Source of the DNA: Stereocaulon alpinum
Lineage: Eukaryota; Ascomycota; Lecanoromycetes; Lecanorales; Stereocaulaceae
Assembly (NCBI GenBank): GCA_018257865.1
Contig: JAEUBA010000003.1
Coordinates: 682,001 to 746,000, forward strand
Length of the DNA stretch: 64,000 bases
Direction: 5' to 3'
Shown here piece by piece: positions 23,272 to 34,387 of this stretch. A program made the translations under genes and the position numbers. The number at the start of each line of letters is the position of its first letter. Position 1 is the stretch's first letter. Below the pieces are notes generated by a model, which saw only the letters and a list, made by a program, of their open reading frames with translations, did no database searches and was not told the DNA's origin.

Positions 23272-25507
23272 ATGAAACTGTCTGCGGCCATGTAACCGCA
23301 GCCCCCAAAACCCTATACAAAAGAACTTCTGGCTTGGATCAAGGGACCGTACAGGATCCAGCGGACGCAGAAGCATGCGCGAGTCAGTGCGACCTCGAAG
23401 GTATCAATATAGATATTTATTACTGGCCAGAGGCCCAGGCAGATACGTCTTGTTTAAGTATCATCGGGAACAGCACCAATCCGTCAATGCAGGGTGCCAC
23501 CACCTCCGATGGTATAATCTACTGGGGCTGTACAGTGCAAACTCCAACATCTGGACAGACATATGTCACAACGGCCACACTTGCAACGCTCGGTTCAGTG
23601 TCGATGAAAGTGCCACGGATCAATCCATGATCGTCTCAATCATGTAGCTCGGAGCCTTTGGCTCCACTATCTTTGACTTCAACCATTGAAGCTCGGGAAC
23701 GATATGCGTCAGTTTACACACGCGCTCACTCCTTACTTATTCAATCAGCGAATGAACGGAACAACAGCCTACCAGTTACAGTTGTATCAGGCAACGTCAC
23801 GTTGTAAGCACTTGACTACATCTTTTGCATTATTTAGGTAGCACTAACAGCGCCAGTACTTCGCCATATATTTACGCGAGTCTCCATGATATTTCCACGA
23901 CTCCGGGTGTAGAAATACCCTACGCGGTCGACACTGGAGGACCTATAGGAGCTATACAACCTGTACGAGTACCTCACTGCTCCAGCTCAAGCTTTTCACA
24001 AGCGATGCTTACTTTCAGCCCTGGCCAACTATCAACTCTTGTGGGAGGCAACATCAATCCCTTTGATTTTGGTGACTTCACAACAAGTGCCTTCAACTTT
24101 GCAGACCTGCCGTGTCCACCTCGATCCGTGATGGTACGTCTGGTGACCTACCTACAGTATGAATTAGACTTGGTTAATGTACGCGCAGGAGCAGAATTGG
24201 TGGAAACCTGAGTCAGGCGAGCCATATCGCCCTGCCATTGCCTTACCCCATGATGTTGCGGCCTTGAATCCGAGATTCAATAACTGTGGAGACTTTCTCT
24301 TTAAGGCTTTCGACCCGCCAAAGGTCTTGATACCTGCCTCAGCGCTGACTCCTACCACCACTAAGGTCGATCTTCAACCTGCTTCAAAAACACCAGAATC
24401 GGGCCCTAGTCAAGATCCTGGCCCTGAAGAGACAGGCTCGGCCAAGAACACGGCCTTCGCTGCCACCACTACACAGGCTCAGAAAGGCCCTCAGCCCCAG
24501 CAGACGGCTAAACCTAGGTCTGCTGTCAGGAATGAGGGTTCAAACATCGGGCCTAATCCTTCTGGTGGCGCTGCCAGTGATGTTGGGAAAGGTACGGATC
24601 CACCAAGCATTGCCGACCCTTCGCAAGCAGCCACTTCAAAGCCCGGTTTGGACGTAGTCTAAATGGAGACGTTAAGGCGGACTCTGAAAGCTCTAGTAGC
24701 CCCACAACCATTGATCGGACTGCCGATTCATATACGGATCCGAGGCTTGGCCTTCAGAGCAGCACGAGTATACGTGGAGGGTTGGGACAAGGGGCGGATT
24801 CGACCAGCCTACATTCGTCAGGCAGCTTCAACACCAACTTTCGACAAGGAGCAGATACAAAGCCTAGCTCTCGAAGCGGCACTAGTGAGGATTCTACCCA
24901 GGGAACGGTCTCTAATTCGGACCCTAATGGCAATGTTGTGACGAGTTCAAGCCAGCCAACCTTCACTGTTGCTGGTCATATCTTCACGGCTGCACCTACA
25001 GGTTTCTTGATAGCTGGTACACGAGTCTCACCTGACGGTCAAGCTGTGAACATTGCTGGTACGACTGTTTCTATGGATTATTCATCGCACTTGCAGATTG
25101 GCTTTTCGACATTTGATATAGGCCAGAATGCCGCGTCCTTAGTTTCTCAAGTCCTAACCGTCGGAGGCCTAGCTATCACGGCAAATCCAACCGCTGTTGA
25201 GATTGTGGGTGTAATGTTGACTCCGGATGGTTCTGCGGTGACAGATATTGCGACGCGGGTGCTACTGGATTCAGCTGGAAGGTTGGTGGTGGGCTTGAAA
25301 ACTATTACGGTCATGTCATCGACAGGTGGTACGGGCAATTTCTTTATGGGAGGCTTTAATGCCACGATACCGATCGGCACGGGCTCAAGGGGCTCTAGCA
25401 GCTTTAAAAAGGCTTTCGAAGGGACGGCGAAGGCTTTGCGAAGCACGCTTGCATGGAAACTTATGCTGCTACTGAATTCGGTGTTACTGGTATTCCTGCG
25501 ATTTTAG
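23272..25507 (+). pseudogene. Decayed repeat-containing surface/GPI-anchor-like protein gene
   Basis: Resembles a large fungal family of secreted proteins: a Cys-containing N-terminal domain (YYWPEAQADTSC, YWGCTV), a conserved FADLPCPP..VM segment, then ..GEPYRP.IA.P, a low-complexity linker, repeats of the type FTVAGH.FTAAPTGFLIAGTRVSP.G.AV.IAGT, and a hydrophobic tail typical of a GPI signal. Reading it needs at least three repairs. ATG AAA CTG at 23272 starts a signal-peptide-like frame that stops after seven codons, with the coding frame resuming in another phase. A TGA at 23628-23630 follows INP where I expect Trp. A frame change is needed at about 24655-24662. A 55-bp intron (24134-24188) still fits. 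A hidden intron could explain one of these breaks but not all. Called a pseudogene; the family is recognised by its repeat pattern, not by name. Confidence 0.65.
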
Positions 25508-25826
25508 TAGTACAGTACAATACGGCATCAGAGAGTAGGAAACTAGAAATCATGGCAGGAATTGGCGAAGGACACAAGATTTGGACAGACACGGACATGG
25601 ATGATGAGGGACGTTTCTCATCTTAGGGAGGCCCTGGTGGCTATTGGCGTCTCTACGGATTAGCCGACCCCTATGCTTGGAACATCTTGAGGTAACCGCT
25701 TGCCCATTAGATCCTACATATAACCCGATTACAATGATGGCTAGCTAGAGATTCCGTTCCCTCTTATGAGCTGATGGCAAATTGACAAGAAAAAGCGCGA
25801 AAACATAAGTAGCCTTTGCTATTGAA

Positions 25827-27078
25827 ATGGAGCAAGCTCTAGAGCTTGCCAACGAGAGCTCGCCGATGAAATCCCACCTAGGTCTTAAGGTTTACGGACT
25901 TCTTTTGGATGCAGTTGAAGCTACCATCGTTAACGGCCAGGTCGCCTGGCCGCTCTCCAATGCCATCTCAATTGCCGGTACAACTCTCACTCCAGGTGCG
26001 CCACCACTATGTCCGGTACCTTAATATCGATTGGTCCATCCAAGCTTATCGTGGGTGCCAGCTCCGTTCCTGTTGCTCTACCTCACCTACGGTGGATCCC
26101 AGGACGGGTGACAACTATTCATGGCCAAACTGTTCAGCCGCTTGCCAACGGTGTCTCTATTGCTGGTGCAATGTTGGCTCCAGGAGGCCAAGCGGTTATT
26201 GTGTCCGGTACGCCCATATTGCTGGGATCATCGGCGCTTATTATAGGCAACAGTGCGATCACTCTGAAGACACAATCTCCAGAACAATGAATACCCATAG
26301 CGCTGATCTCGGCATCACGGCCTGTCGGAATAACGTCGCTCCGCTCCGCAACTAGCGGCTTGGCGCTAACTCCTAGATAAAACACTATAGCTTAGCTAGC
26401 TAGATTCAATCAATCCCCAGTTTACTAAGCCTAATAGACACCCTGCAATCAGGTTGTCCGGGGCAGGTAATAGGGGATCAAGCACCTACTAATTGGTACA
26501 ACCTAGCAGCTAGGTTCTACCGACACGGCCAATCCGTCTGCCCTGGAGACAGGTGGCTCAACTATAATCCCGGTGATCCAGGCATAACGTTAACAGGTAC
26601 CAGGGTATTTCTAGACTCTGCTAGTGAAATTATGTTAGGCAGACAGACAATTGCGCTTGAGGGCGCGAGAGGAGGCTCGGGTGGAGATGAGCTCATTGCC
26701 ACCGTCGCTGGACAAGCTCTCACGGCCAATCCGACGGCAGCAGAAATAGCAGGCTCAAATTTAACGCCTGGCGGCTTCAGCGTAACGATAAGCGGAACAG
26801 TAGTATCGCTAGATGCTTCTTGCGAGTTCATCATAGGTACTGAGTCAATTCCTCTCAAGACCTCAACAGGAGGTTTGGGCAGCTTGATTTTGGGTGGACT
26901 TGGACCAGTAGGCCCCTATATTACCGGCTTGCCAGGTCCCAGGAATGCTACGACTTCTGGAAGCAGCACTCTGGACGGTGTGCAAGCCTACAAAGGGATG
27001 GCACAGGATCAGCGTAGCTGTCAACCCCGTACGCTAACATTAATAGTATCTGTTGCCGTGATTCTGATGCATGTATGA
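25827..27078 (+). pseudogene. Second decayed copy of the repeat-containing surface protein family
   Basis: Carries the same repeat unit as the locus to its left, split over shifting frames: VNGQVAWPLSNAISIAGTTL (ending in a stop at 26022-26024), then VSG/TLISIGPSKLIVG and IHGQTVQPLANGVSIAGAML...SGTPILLGSSALIIG (to a stop at 26288-26290), then about 270 bp without a usable frame. A last block at about 26560-27078 has GDPGITLTGTRVFLDS, VAGQALTANPTAAEIAGSNL and a hydrophobic C-terminus (LTLIVSVAVILMHV) like a GPI signal. No complete N-terminus is present. Best read as a tandem paralogue of 23272-25507 that has lost its 5' end and its frame. Confidence 0.6.
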
Positions 27079-27951
27079 GATTGAACAACGTTGTGTTATA
27101 TTTCCTCTTCGACAATGTCGGAAGCTATGGGAGTGTACCTTAGAAACAAGCTTATATGCCTGTGTAAGTATGCTCTCGTCAATGTCGAGATTGAAGAATG
27201 TGTAGTTGTCGACGCTTTCACACGTGTTTCCTCACAAACGGAGCGAACCCCCGCGGCTCCAGCGCCGAGCGAGCGGTTAGTTAAGCGGCCTCATTTACTA
27301 CCTGCAGCCGCTGTGGCGATGCGGATATCCCACGCGTGGCCATGAACGGCCGCTGTCAGCCCATCCATTCTTTGCTCTGCATCTCACAAAATGCGGGTTC
27401 GGTACCTCTTCTTTCTGGCAAGCGCTTCCTTAGCTCCATACTGGTGCAGCGCAACGTTCCTCCAGCACCGGGCTAACCCAATCTATGTTCCTAAATAACA
27501 CAGCTGAATTGCTCTGTTGGTGTCAAGTGTTCGTGACTATCCCCTGACGGCTTACTACCTTGGCAGACTTTTACGTCACTGAGATATGCTCGCTTAGTCT
27601 ACAGAATCATGTAGCCTGCCATACTGAGCTTAACATGATGAGGATACCAGCTACTCAGACAAAACAAAGGGTAGTCTCTGGTATTAACGACACGATCTTC
27701 AACACGACTTAGGCAATCATCTTCATGGGCGTATGTCGCTACTTAATCCTTGCTCATTTTTCCTCGGCAAGTCATGTTGATTGTGTTCTCTCTCTTTGCG
27801 ACAAGAAGACCCGCGAGCATATCGCTTGTGACCTTACAAAAAGCCCGTGCGGGTGGTAGGCAACACCGAATTGTTTCATATACACCACAGACGCCTTTTC
27901 TAGACCTCACATCTCAACACACTGGACGCGGTGGGTTGAACCGAAATTGCA
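27079..27951. other. Intergenic inside the island
   Basis: About 870 bp between the second surface-protein remnant and the secreted-protein gene. Short frames on both strands are unsupported. Confidence 0.5.
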
Positions 27952-28783
27952 ATGCGCTTCCTCTGTGGTACAAAAGAAACGGTCCTTCTCCCTCTCAGGG
28001 CAGTATACTTGGCCCTTCTGTTTCGATATGTAATTTGTCTTCCAATCAACTCCACCAACAGCATCTCATTAGGGACATTGCTTGACGGACTGTCGCTCAA
28101 TGGGTCGCTGGAGGCACCTATAGCGAGCTGTGCCAGCTCTCCCCAACAGTGGCCCGAATGGTTCCAGCCTAGTGAAAAGTTTGACTGGGGAGATGTTGAC
28201 AAAGCACTTGACATATTCTTCAATGACTACGTCAGAGACCATGGTAGCGCGAAATACGAATTTCTGCTGTCCCGCGTGAAGCCTGTGCACCAGATACCGA
28301 CTCAGCGTCTGCCTCTGAAAGTCGGATGGGGTAAGTGGTTTATGTGAAGCACTATCCAATTTCACTGACTCTTCGCAGGTACCTGCGTGGTAGTGATAGC
28401 TATGCGATCGCAATTCAAGGAAGGCGAGCTACCGTTTGAGATGCCATCACCATCGGCTCTCTCAGACGTCGCCTCGTTCGAAGATCTTTGGCGAGGCTTG
28501 CAAGCTGTTGCGAGGAAATGTTCCTATCCGTTCGGCGATCCGGGCTGGTACCCTGCAGGTAAGATGATTGGCTCTTGCCCTTCAACATGATACGGGCATG
28601 TGCGCTGACGAGACGATGCGCGGCGTTCCAGGCGACTTGAATAGTATAGCGGTCTTCATCTGGCAAGTAGTCTCCCCGATCAACAAGCGGATTCGACCCG
28701 CTAGCGGCTCCACTGAAAACTTCAACTTCACGTCCTTGGACTGGATGAGTGGTGGATATGATGGTTTTATGTCAACATACTAG
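27952..28783 (+). CDS. Small secreted protein of unknown function, possibly truncated
   Basis: Three exons: 27952-28330, 28379-28558 and 28632-28783; introns of 48 bp (gtaagt...cgcag) and 73 bp (gtaaga...ccag) keep phase, giving 236 aa. The N-terminus has a hydrophobic core after basic residues (LRAVYLALLFRYVICLP) consistent with a signal peptide. The mature part has WPEWF, KFDWGDVDKALDIF, GTCVVVIAMRS, CSYPFGDPGWYPAG and IAVFIWQVVSPIN. I know no function for it. The stop TAG at 28781-28783 is followed by 44 more open codons in the same frame (28784-28915) with coding-like content (ALVTWRQGRILYFEAMQ) before the next stop at 28916-28918. The intact length may therefore once have been about 280 aa. 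Confidence 0.65.
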
Positions 28784-28918
28784 GGTACATGGCACACGAT
28801 AAAGGCGTTGGTGACTTGGCGACAGGGGCGGATATTGTACTTCGAAGCAATGCAGCGCACGGGTTCACAGCTTGTGAATCCTAGCATGCATGTTCGTCTA
28901 GGGAATGAGACGTTGTAG

Positions 28919-31075
28919 GTTATCTAGTGATACACTGCGTGAATCCATATACATCCGAGCACAGTGCTAAAGGTATGTGTCAAGGACCTTCGACCCTGTC
29001 ATGTCCTCACAACCCAGGAGGCATACTGAAGAGAACCGTCTTCCTTCTCTTTGTGACGATCTCCTCTCTACGAAGGCCTCCTCTTCGGCCTTCTCCAAAC
29101 TATAATAACAACATGCTTGACACTACGTCCCTGCCCTCCCTTTCCTCTTGCCTCCTTCCTTCCACAACTACTCCCCCTCCCTGCTCCCTGCTCTCCTCTC
29201 TACCTTCCCCCAAAATCCATATCATCCCTACCCCCCAACCTCTCCCCCATCCAACAACCCAAAAAACCCCAGACCAAGCTCTACCAAGCTTTCCTTCAAG
29301 CCTCTTCTCAACCATCGACCTCAGCATCCAGATCCACTTCCTCGAATCCATTCTCTGTCTTTGTTACGATGTTGAGGAGAACGCGTAAGTCAATAGCTGC
29401 AACTTGACTCCTTACGGCGCTTCTAGCGGGGTTTTTTCGTTTTCTGATTTATGTGATTTGAGCTTCTAAGCTTGTTTGGTTGGTTGTAATGTACGATTCT
29501 GTGTCTGAGAGAGTGGGTATCTGGGTGTTGTGCTCCGTGTGGGTGCTCAGCTTGTGTATAGGTAGATGATGAGGCGTGGTCTTTGGAGTTTGGATCTTGT
29601 TGTGGATATGATGACGGGCGTTCGAGAGTGACTTGGATGATACTGTGAGATCTCAGTATCAGTTTTGGGAGATGGGAGCGACGTCGACAAGTATCGGAGC
29701 AAGTCGTAAAGAAGCTGCCAGGCTAAGACGAATTCGTGCTTCGCGTTTTGGGTGCTCGGTGGTGCAAGAGGTTCTGCCTGTGAACTACTGGGTCAGGGGA
29801 TCTATTTCTTTGGGGCAGGATTCGTGCAAGGCATGACTTTGCAAGATCAGGGATTCCAATGGACCCAGATCAGAGTTTATATATCATCTTCGAGTGCCAA
29901 TGGATTTATCTCATCTTTTTCTGTTAGTAGCATGGTAAATCAACTGGTGTCTCTCATTTCTGGCTTCAGACCGCTGCAGATTTTCGGCTGGGATGGGATT
30001 TGAGTGGAGTTGCATGGCAGATTTTGCGGTATCAATCAGTAGTACGAATGCTGAAAACACAGGTTTTGTCGCCAATGGTAGATAGTACAATAGTACATCA
30101 ACAAGAACAATGGAATTCGATGGAGGAAGGCAGACTTTCCATCGCTTACCGGACGAGTCCCTTGATCATCTTCTACCTTCCAGGACCGACTGCAAGAAAC
30201 CAATTGGGCCATATATACAAAAACCTCTCACTCATATTCTATGCCATAAAGAAACCATGACTGGGCAGAATTCAAATTTATTGCTTCAAATCCCACCGAT
30301 CTTATTCTGTGCTTCAATCTCCCTCTTCAGTGCTTTGGGACAAGTTTCCGGTTTTGATTAATGTGGGTGTGTGACATACGAGTCCTATATTTACCGCATT
30401 GTTAGAACGCTATGGTAAAGAACCACGCAGGGAGGGACGAGGTTTCCGCATCGAAGGCTATAGTAGGGGTTTGTTCATGCTGGTTTCATGGAATGGGCAG
30501 AGGTTATGGATGCCACCAAACTCCGTAACAATTGGAGTCATCGCTCATGATCACCAAGGTCCGGATCTTATGAAGACAATGATTTGACATGGACATATCT
30601 AGCTTCGATTGTCAGATAGAGTCCCCATCTCTAGGCATGGTGGATAAGAAAGAGCTTTAAGGTTGCAGACACCTTCGAAGACTCGAGAGCTATTCCATTG
30701 ATATCGGCAGCCCGGCTCAATCACAAAAGGTTTGGAGACCAATAGGGCGATTACCGCATCATAATGTTCGGATTAATGGTCGTATATTCGCAGAGAATAT
30801 CTCATGATGCTGGGTCACCTGGTTTCCTTTGTTATGTGACTTCACGCCGGGCTATATCCAGCTGTGTCCTTCACAATTCTGAGCTCGGATTGATGCACCA
30901 CTTTCCAGACAAAACCTCACTGTGTCCTCACAAGCTCCGCATCCCTAAAGGGTCACATAAAGGGCAGTAGACCCGTCCCATTCCCTCTCCTCCACATTTA
31001 CGCCAGCCTCTAGCAGCATACGCACTATGGGTAAACTCCGAACTCTGACCGTCCGATGAAGCACTGTGCTTTTAG
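28919..31075. other. Long stretch without a recognisable gene
   Basis: About 2.1 kb. It includes a pyrimidine-rich tract on the plus strand (about 29110-29300) that creates open low-complexity frames in several phases, which is a composition effect and not coding evidence. The rest has only short unsupported frames. Confidence 0.5.
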
Positions 31076-31309
31076 GGATCATCAAAACGGCACCAAGACC
31101 CCAAAGGCCATCATATCATTGTCATCAGAAGAATCATAGATAAGAACAAAGTCGCCATCCTACTGGCACTCCTCCTTATCATCTCGCCAACCTTCGGGCT
31201 CGTCGTCGGCCTATGCTCTCATAAAGCCGAACTAGGGATTGCGGTCAGTGCGGGAGTGTTTGATCTTGCCTTGTTCATCCAGGGGTTGGCTGCTCGGCTT
31301 CAAGAATGA
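31076..31309 (+). pseudogene. C-terminal fragment paralogous to the two-TM protein at 31820-32552
   Basis: An open frame beginning exactly after a tttag acceptor-like site reads HHIIVIRRIIDKNKVAILL, a hydrophobic segment, VGLCSHKAELGIAVSAGVF, a second hydrophobic segment and a TGA at 31307-31309. This lines up with the end of the neighbour on the other strand (RHVIVVSTVLDKGKV..., VGLQSHRAGWGIAICIAFV, then stop). The N-terminal two thirds of that protein are not found upstream of the fragment. Either a decayed inverted duplicate or the last exon of a gene whose earlier exons I cannot see. Confidence 0.5.
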
Positions 31310-31819
31310 ATTAGCGTCGCTAGCTTAATTTACGTGTTGTATAGCAAATGCTTCAGGAGTAGACTCAGACTGGACAGAACAAGGAGTGTGGGCCAAGTCA
31401 TAGAGATATGATAACACTCTATCATGCTGGTAATTTGAACATCTGAAATCTAGTAACCTTCGTGCTTCCTCGTCAACCCAGCCATGAGAACCCTTGAGGA
31501 ATCAATGCGCGTAGCGATAAGCGAGAAGCATCAGCTCTATACCTAGAGATGTTGGCTTCTGATTGAAGCGTCGGTGAAGTGCGCTATGCTATCCAAAAAC
31601 TCGGAGGCTTGCGTAATTCAACAGCCGGCTTAGGATCATCTTGATTACTAATCTGCTCACCAGTTTGTGGGGCAAGTCTACCGAGATGCCAAGCCTAGGC
31701 TAGCGTACCTTCACCACGAGAACGAAGACTCTAAAGTAACGGGAGTAAAGACGATCCATTCAGACGAAGAGGACCACCCATACGTATATCCTTGGCTAGC
31801 GCAACTGCGAAATCCCATC
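31310..31819. other. Intergenic between inverted paralogues
   Basis: About 510 bp. A 62-codon open frame at 31667-31855 (plus strand) runs into the 3' end of the opposite-strand gene and shows no motif. Confidence 0.5.
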
Positions 31820-32552
31820 TCAAGAATGCATCCAAGAGATAAGGCTCAGAATTAACGACACAAAAGCGATGCAGATAGCAATTCCCCACCCCGCCCTATG
31901 CGATTGCAGACCGACAATACCTAGCAAGATGAACAAGAGGAGGATCAAGAACCCGGTGACTTTACCCTTGTCGAGTACTGTGGATACGACGATGACATGT
32001 CGCCCGCTGAGATCGCGGACAGTGGGGTGTTGGACCGTGAAATCCTCGTTGCAAGAGATGTGGTCTGGCTGCCTAGACAATAGAGACGGATGCTGAAAAG
32101 CTTGGGTGAATAAGGTATCATGCTTGTGTTTATACAAGCTGATTCGGAAACGTGGGTTAGACGAGCTTGTCTCGCAGGGTACGATCTGAAGCGCGAATGA
32201 CGTTAGCCCAAGGACGAAGGTAAAGAAGGACGGCTTGCATAGTGATGAGTTATACCTGTCGGACACTGGCAGTGCCTACGATCTTCTTGGCAACCAGTCT
32301 CTGCATCCAGCTTTCAAGCTGATGTGCATTCGATTCGGTCTGAACCAGGTCTTGGACGCGAGTCCAAGCCTTTGCGCCATTTTCTAGTTGTTGGACAGGT
32401 GCCACGACCAGGATACAATTCCCCCTCATATTCCGAATTGCTAAGGCCAATAGCGAGGAGTGGCCATGGATTTGTGCAACTTGTGACGATGGTGTCTGGT
32501 CGACGTCGGTGGACGCTCGATTAAGCTGGCGAGGATGGGCCTCTATGTCCAT
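31820..32552 (-). CDS. Two-transmembrane fungal protein of unknown function
   Basis: Two exons, 32256-32552 and 31820-32185, with a 70-bp intron (gtataa...gcttcag) in phase 0; 220 aa. The N-terminal half is soluble (LLALAIRNMRGNCILVVAPV; a helical region with LESWMQRLVAKKIVGTASVRQ). A CETSSSNPRFRISLYKH segment and a DISCNEDFTV-like segment follow. The last 60 residues hold two hydrophobic helices (VTGFLILLLFILLGIVGL and GIAICIAFVSLILSLI) joined by a short QSHRAGW loop. I do not recognise a named family. A fragment of a paralogue lies 0.5 kb away on the other strand, so the unit has been duplicated locally. Confidence 0.62.
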
Positions 32553-33243
32553 AGCAATGGGTGCGCGTGGAATGAATTGCTCAGAAGGTCAAAAGTAGAC
32601 ACAGTCGAAATGATAGCAGTCACGAGGATATAGTATTTCAATCTTGGTAGGTGAATTGAACGCAGTGTTTACCAGAAACTTTGGTGTCTCGTACCCGGGC
32701 GAAGATGAAGTTGCATGGTGGGCGACTCCGGGGGAGAATGACCTCTGTAAACTAACATCTGCTCAATTTGATTGGCTCGCTCAAATGCAGTACCCATTGC
32801 AGTACCTAAAGAAGTAAGGTGAAAAAACGGTCTGATTCAATCTTCAGGAAATGGTGACTACGGTACAGACATTTGAAGGCAACCGTAAGGTCACCCCACT
32901 TGTCGATGCAATAGCGGTTCACGAAAGTCTTTGGACCTACGAGGTTCATTCGGGCAGGCTCCAAACCTACTGAGGAGTTTTCGACGCCTTCTGATGCTAT
33001 CCATTATGGCATGATCTCATACTCTGAGAAGTTGAAAGTAGCAGTAGAGCCGTTGGAAGTAATACGTGACAGCGAGTCGGATGTTTTGGGCCAGTATTCA
33101 AACATATGGGCATCCGCCTGGGCAAATCTCAAAAGTCCAACGATCTACGATTGCCTAAAGGAGTATGGCGAAGAAAAAGGTCCACGTTCTTTTCCACTAT
33201 ACCCCTACTGTAAGGCTGGTACGCGGGGTTTCCTTAGCCGGCC

Positions 33244-33754
33244 TGCCGGCAGAAAGTCGCACCCCCAAAACTAAACCCGATTAGGTACTAGCAGGTGCTA
33301 GCAGGGGCATACCTTAAACACCGATCTCCGGCACTAGTCCTCGATCTTTGGCGCTAAATCAAGAAAGTAAACATTGGTTGTAACATACATAGGTACATCA
33401 CTTTTGCAGCGATTCCTACCAAAATCAATACATGTAACCATTGCCATCTTAATTTGTCTCCGCCGGATTATCTAGCTAAATGCAGGAGGTCTGCACTGGG
33501 GCCAAAGCTTGTAAATCAGCACTTTTTACCCTTAGAGTCGATATCTAAGTACCCTGGAACCGTCCCGGGACCCAGGCCCTAAAGTCACCCTAGAGATCCG
33601 CCTTACGCGGTACTAACCCGCTGTAAGACGTACGTAGCTGGTTTGGGTGCCTCGATAAGGGGCCACCCCGCCCGGAAAATCATGACGAGACTCGTTAGCA
33701 GCATACACAGCCCTATAGGGCTTAGATCCCGAGGGGCGCGACTTTCTGCTGGCA
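33244..33754. mobile_element. MITE-like non-autonomous element with 22-bp terminal inverted repeats
   Basis: The 22 bases at 33244-33265 (tgccggcagaaagtcgcacc + cc) are matched in reverse complement by 33733-33754, 20 of 22 identical, both differences being transitions. The 511 bp they enclose have no usable ORF. Outside the repeats lie near-identical host-like segments: cactatacccct at 33195-33206 and 33796-33807, each followed by a ctgtaaggc..g.acgc segment, so the insertion is flanked by an imperfect direct repeat of about 30 bp. True ends may lie somewhat outside the repeats given. The superfamily cannot be assigned without other copies. Confidence 0.55.
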
Positions 33755-33767
33755 AGGGGATACCTTA

Positions 33768-33798
33768 GTGAAAAAATAATATTCGATTATTTATTCAC
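33768..33798. repeat. AT-rich hairpin at the right end of the insertion
   Basis: gtgaaaaaataat (33768-33780) and attatttattcac (33786-33798) can pair at 12 of 13 positions around a five-base loop. It lies between the right inverted repeat and the right flanking direct repeat, so it is probably part of the inserted DNA. Confidence 0.6.
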
Positions 33799-33879
33799 TA
33801 TACCCCTTTAGGCTGTAAGGCAGGCACGCAGTGGATGCACATCAATGATGGCATCACCCTCCAACTTCACTGTAGGTGA

Positions 33880-34387
33880 GTACAGTACAAAGGCTCCAGG
33901 GTAATCGTAAGGTCACTACACACACCACTATTGTTGGCTAGCTCGGAAGAAGTCTGATGAAAGTCTTTTGTTCGGTTTAGTCTGTTGAATAACCATAACT
34001 CCTTTTCGCTATTTGCATACGATGTACATGCCTTACTAATTTTCTGTATGGACGATTCGAGGATGGACTTCGGATATTTCACTTGCCTCGTGATGTGGTG
34101 AGGAGGGAGACATCCCGTAGGGCATTGGTGATGATGATGGATGCTTGAAGTAATGAGAACGATGTATAGTATAAAATAACAGGGCATAACAGATTCTGTT
34201 ACGAGGTCTATGGATACAGAATCGGTATACGCAATGCGTCAACATGCTTCACATACCTGCCATCTAGATGTCACTAACTCCCGTGCAAATGCCGTCTCTT
34301 CCCAAACGCCAGAGTGGATTATACATAGCCTCGTCGCCGTTTGCGGACGTCCAACCTGTATTGTTGTTACCCTTTGCCCTGCTCGAA
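33880..34387. other. Intergenic, right edge of the island
   Basis: About 510 bp between the remnant and the convergent 3' end of MEF1. No gene seen. Confidence 0.55.

Larger units (their letters stand above)
32660..33879 (+). pseudogene. Frameshifted gene remnant split by a transposon-like insertion
   Basis: Coding-like blocks in changing frames: VSYPGEDEVAWWATPGEND...LTSAQFDWLAQMQYPLQYLKK; then TTVQTFEGNRKVTPLVDAIAVHESLWTYE, closed by a stop at about 32970; then, in another frame, FSTPSDAIHYGMISYSEKLKVAVEPLE and IYDCLKEYGEE...FPLYPYCKAGT. That last block is cut at about 33207 by foreign sequence and seems to resume at about 33815 with CKAGTQWMHINDGITLQLHC and a TGA at 33877-33879. I do not recognise the family. 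The frame change near 32970 and the insertion make it a probable pseudogene; an undetected intron could explain the first break but not the second. Confidence 0.5.

Noticed and set aside
24580..24662. An intron that would rescue the frame change at about 24655
   Set aside because: Candidate gtacgg...gacgtag gives an immediate stop after joining, and no GT donor in the required phase was found nearby.
29110..29390. Overlapping open frames in three phases
   Set aside because: All arise from one C/T-rich tract that lacks stop codons; the encoded Pro/Ser/Leu strings are composition artefacts.
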